Source of the DNA: Actinotalea sp.
Lineage (GTDB): Bacteria > Actinomycetota > Actinomycetes > Actinomycetales > Cellulomonadaceae
DNA length: 5,734 nt
Reading direction: 5' to 3'
Assembly: GCA_014360395.1 (NCBI GenBank)
Contig: JACIXM010000463.1
Span: forward strand, 1 to 5,734
The notes under the pieces were generated by a model. The model was given only the letters and a program-made list of their open reading frames with translations, made no database searches and was not told the origin of the DNA. The translations under genes were made by a program, and so were the position numbers. Positions 4,955 through 5,734 of this stretch are shown here, in pieces (the first letter of the stretch is position 1; every line of letters begins with the position of its first letter).

Positions 4955-5734
4955 GCGGCGTGCGCGTCCACGCGGCCGCCCTGGCGAGCGGCCGGGACAC
5001 CGGCGCGAACCGGGCCCAGGCCGCGGCCGCCGTCGAGGCGGCCGCTGCCGACGGCGCCGCCCTCGTCGTGCTGCCCGAGTACACCGCGGCCTTCGACCCG
5101 CGCGGCGTACCGCCGGAGCTGGCCGAGCCGCTCGACGGGCCGTTCGTCACCGCCCTGCAGGAGGTCTCCGCCCGCACGGGCATCACGGTCGTCGCCGGGA
5201 CCTGCGTGCCGGGGCACCGGGCGGACCGGGCCCAGAACGCCGTCGTCGTCCTCCAGGGCGGCCGGCTGGTGGGGGACTACCGCAAGGTGCACCTCTACGA
5301 CGCCTTCGGTCACCGCGAGTCCGAGCGCCTGGAGGCGGGGGACCCCGCTGCACCGCCCGTCGTCGTCGCGGTCGAGGGGCTGCACCTCGGGGTCATGACC
5401 TGCTACGACCTGCGGTTCCCCGAGGCGGCCCGCCGTCTCGTCGACGCCGGTGCGGACGTCGTCGTCGTCCCCGCCGCCTGGGCCTGGGGCGAGCACAAGG
5501 CCGACCACTGGCTGACGCTGCTGCGGGCCCGGGCCATCGAGAACACGACCTACGTCGTCGCTGCGGCCCAGCAGGGCCACGGCGTCACGGGCGCGTCCCT
5601 GGTCATCGACCCGGCGGGCGTCGTGCTCGCCGAGGCGGGGGCGCCGGAGCGGGCGCCGTCCCCGACCGGGGGTCTCGTGGACGGCGAGCCGTCGGCCGCG
5701 GCAGCGCCGGTGGTCGCCGCCGCCGTGGCGGAGC
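4951..5734 (+). CDS. Nitrilase-superfamily carbon-nitrogen hydrolase, 3'-truncated
   Basis: Cysteine hydrolase acting on non-peptide C-N bonds (amide or similar); substrate not determined. The frame runs open from GTG 4951 to the window end, giving 261 residues. The complete triad is visible: E43 in LPEY (41-44), K112 in YRKVHLYDAFG (110-120) and C151 in MTCYDLRFPE (149-158). The segment LLRARAIENTTYVVAAAQQ (190-208) is typical of the Nit/YbeM (deaminated glutathione amidase-like) branch. GHRESE (120-125) carries the probable second glutamate. Family length is about 260-280, so only a short C-terminus is missing. An odd feature is a low-complexity stretch at about 229-253 (EAG-APERAPSPTGGLVDG onward) between the VLAEAG strand and the final VVAAAVAE strand, longer than usual. 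The GTG overlaps the upstream TGA (GTGA) and has no strong ribosome site, so translation is probably coupled to the mca operon. An amidase of another branch is possible. Confidence 0.92.
   Translation, partial: MSGVRVHAAALASGRDTGANRAQAAAAVEAAAADGAALVVLPEYTAAFDPRGVPPELAEPLDGPFVTALQEVSARTGITVVAGTCVPGHRADRAQNAVVVLQGGRLVGDYRKVHLYDAFGHRESERLEAGDPAAPPVVVAVEGLHLGVMTCYDLRFPEAARRLVDAGADVVVVPAAWAWGEHKADHWLTLLRARAIENTTYVVAAAQQGHGVTGASLVIDPAGVVLAEAGAPERAPSPTGGLVDGEPSAAAAPVVAAAVAE

Noticed and set aside
4330..5580. 416-codon open frame on the minus strand across mca, the membrane protein and the C-N hydrolase
   Set aside because: Its translation is Arg/Gly/Pro/Asp-rich with no domain, and it lies antisense to three genes with clear motifs. 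Long antisense frames are expected at this GC content.
1..5734. Mobile element, CRISPR array, tRNA or defence system
   Set aside because: No direct-repeat array, terminal inverted repeats, integrase/transposase, tRNA-like fold or defence-gene motif was seen on either strand; the gene content is housekeeping-like.

Overview
The window is very GC-rich DNA with compact gene packing, GTG starts, 1- to 4-base gene overlaps and a mycothiol S-conjugate amidase. Mycothiol is made only by actinobacteria, so the source is a high-GC actinomycete. A Micrococcales/Cellulomonas-like organism is my guess from overall character; I could not run a search. It reads as ordinary chromosome: I see no tRNA, rRNA, CRISPR array, insertion sequence, integrase or other sign of recent transfer.

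Layout. (1) Positions 2-2106, plus strand: the C-terminal part of an AI-2E family membrane protein, whose stop overlaps the GTG start of a 403-residue threonine ammonia-lyase (ilvA) with a C-terminal ACT domain. (2) Positions 2127-2160: a perfect 12-bp hairpin between convergent genes, probably a bidirectional terminator. (3) Positions 2176-3414, minus strand: greA (transcript cleavage factor) and, upstream of it, a DUF4307 single-pass membrane protein. They are separated by about 330 bp of non-coding DNA holding a candidate promoter, a palindrome and several hairpins. (4) Positions 3415-3623: a divergent intergenic region. (5) Positions 3624 to the end, plus strand: mca, a small single-pass membrane protein, and a nitrilase-superfamily carbon-nitrogen hydrolase cut by the window end. 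The last three overlap by 1 and 4 bases and look like one translationally coupled operon.

How the genes fit together. From memory, the block greA / DUF4307 / (divergent) mca / small membrane protein matches the Mycobacterium tuberculosis order Rv1080c-Rv1081c-Rv1082-Rv1083, so this is a conserved actinobacterial neighbourhood. Mca cleaves mycothiol S-conjugates to a mercapturic acid and GlcN-Ins, a thiol-based detoxification step. The C-N hydrolase coupled behind it has a complete Glu-Lys-Cys triad and resembles the Nit/deaminated-glutathione-amidase type; a role in thiol metabolism or repair is possible but only inferred.

I found no clear undescribed system. The points most worth a second look are the coupling of the C-N hydrolase to mca, the long structured greA leader, and the conserved but uncharacterised DUF4307 and small membrane proteins beside mca.
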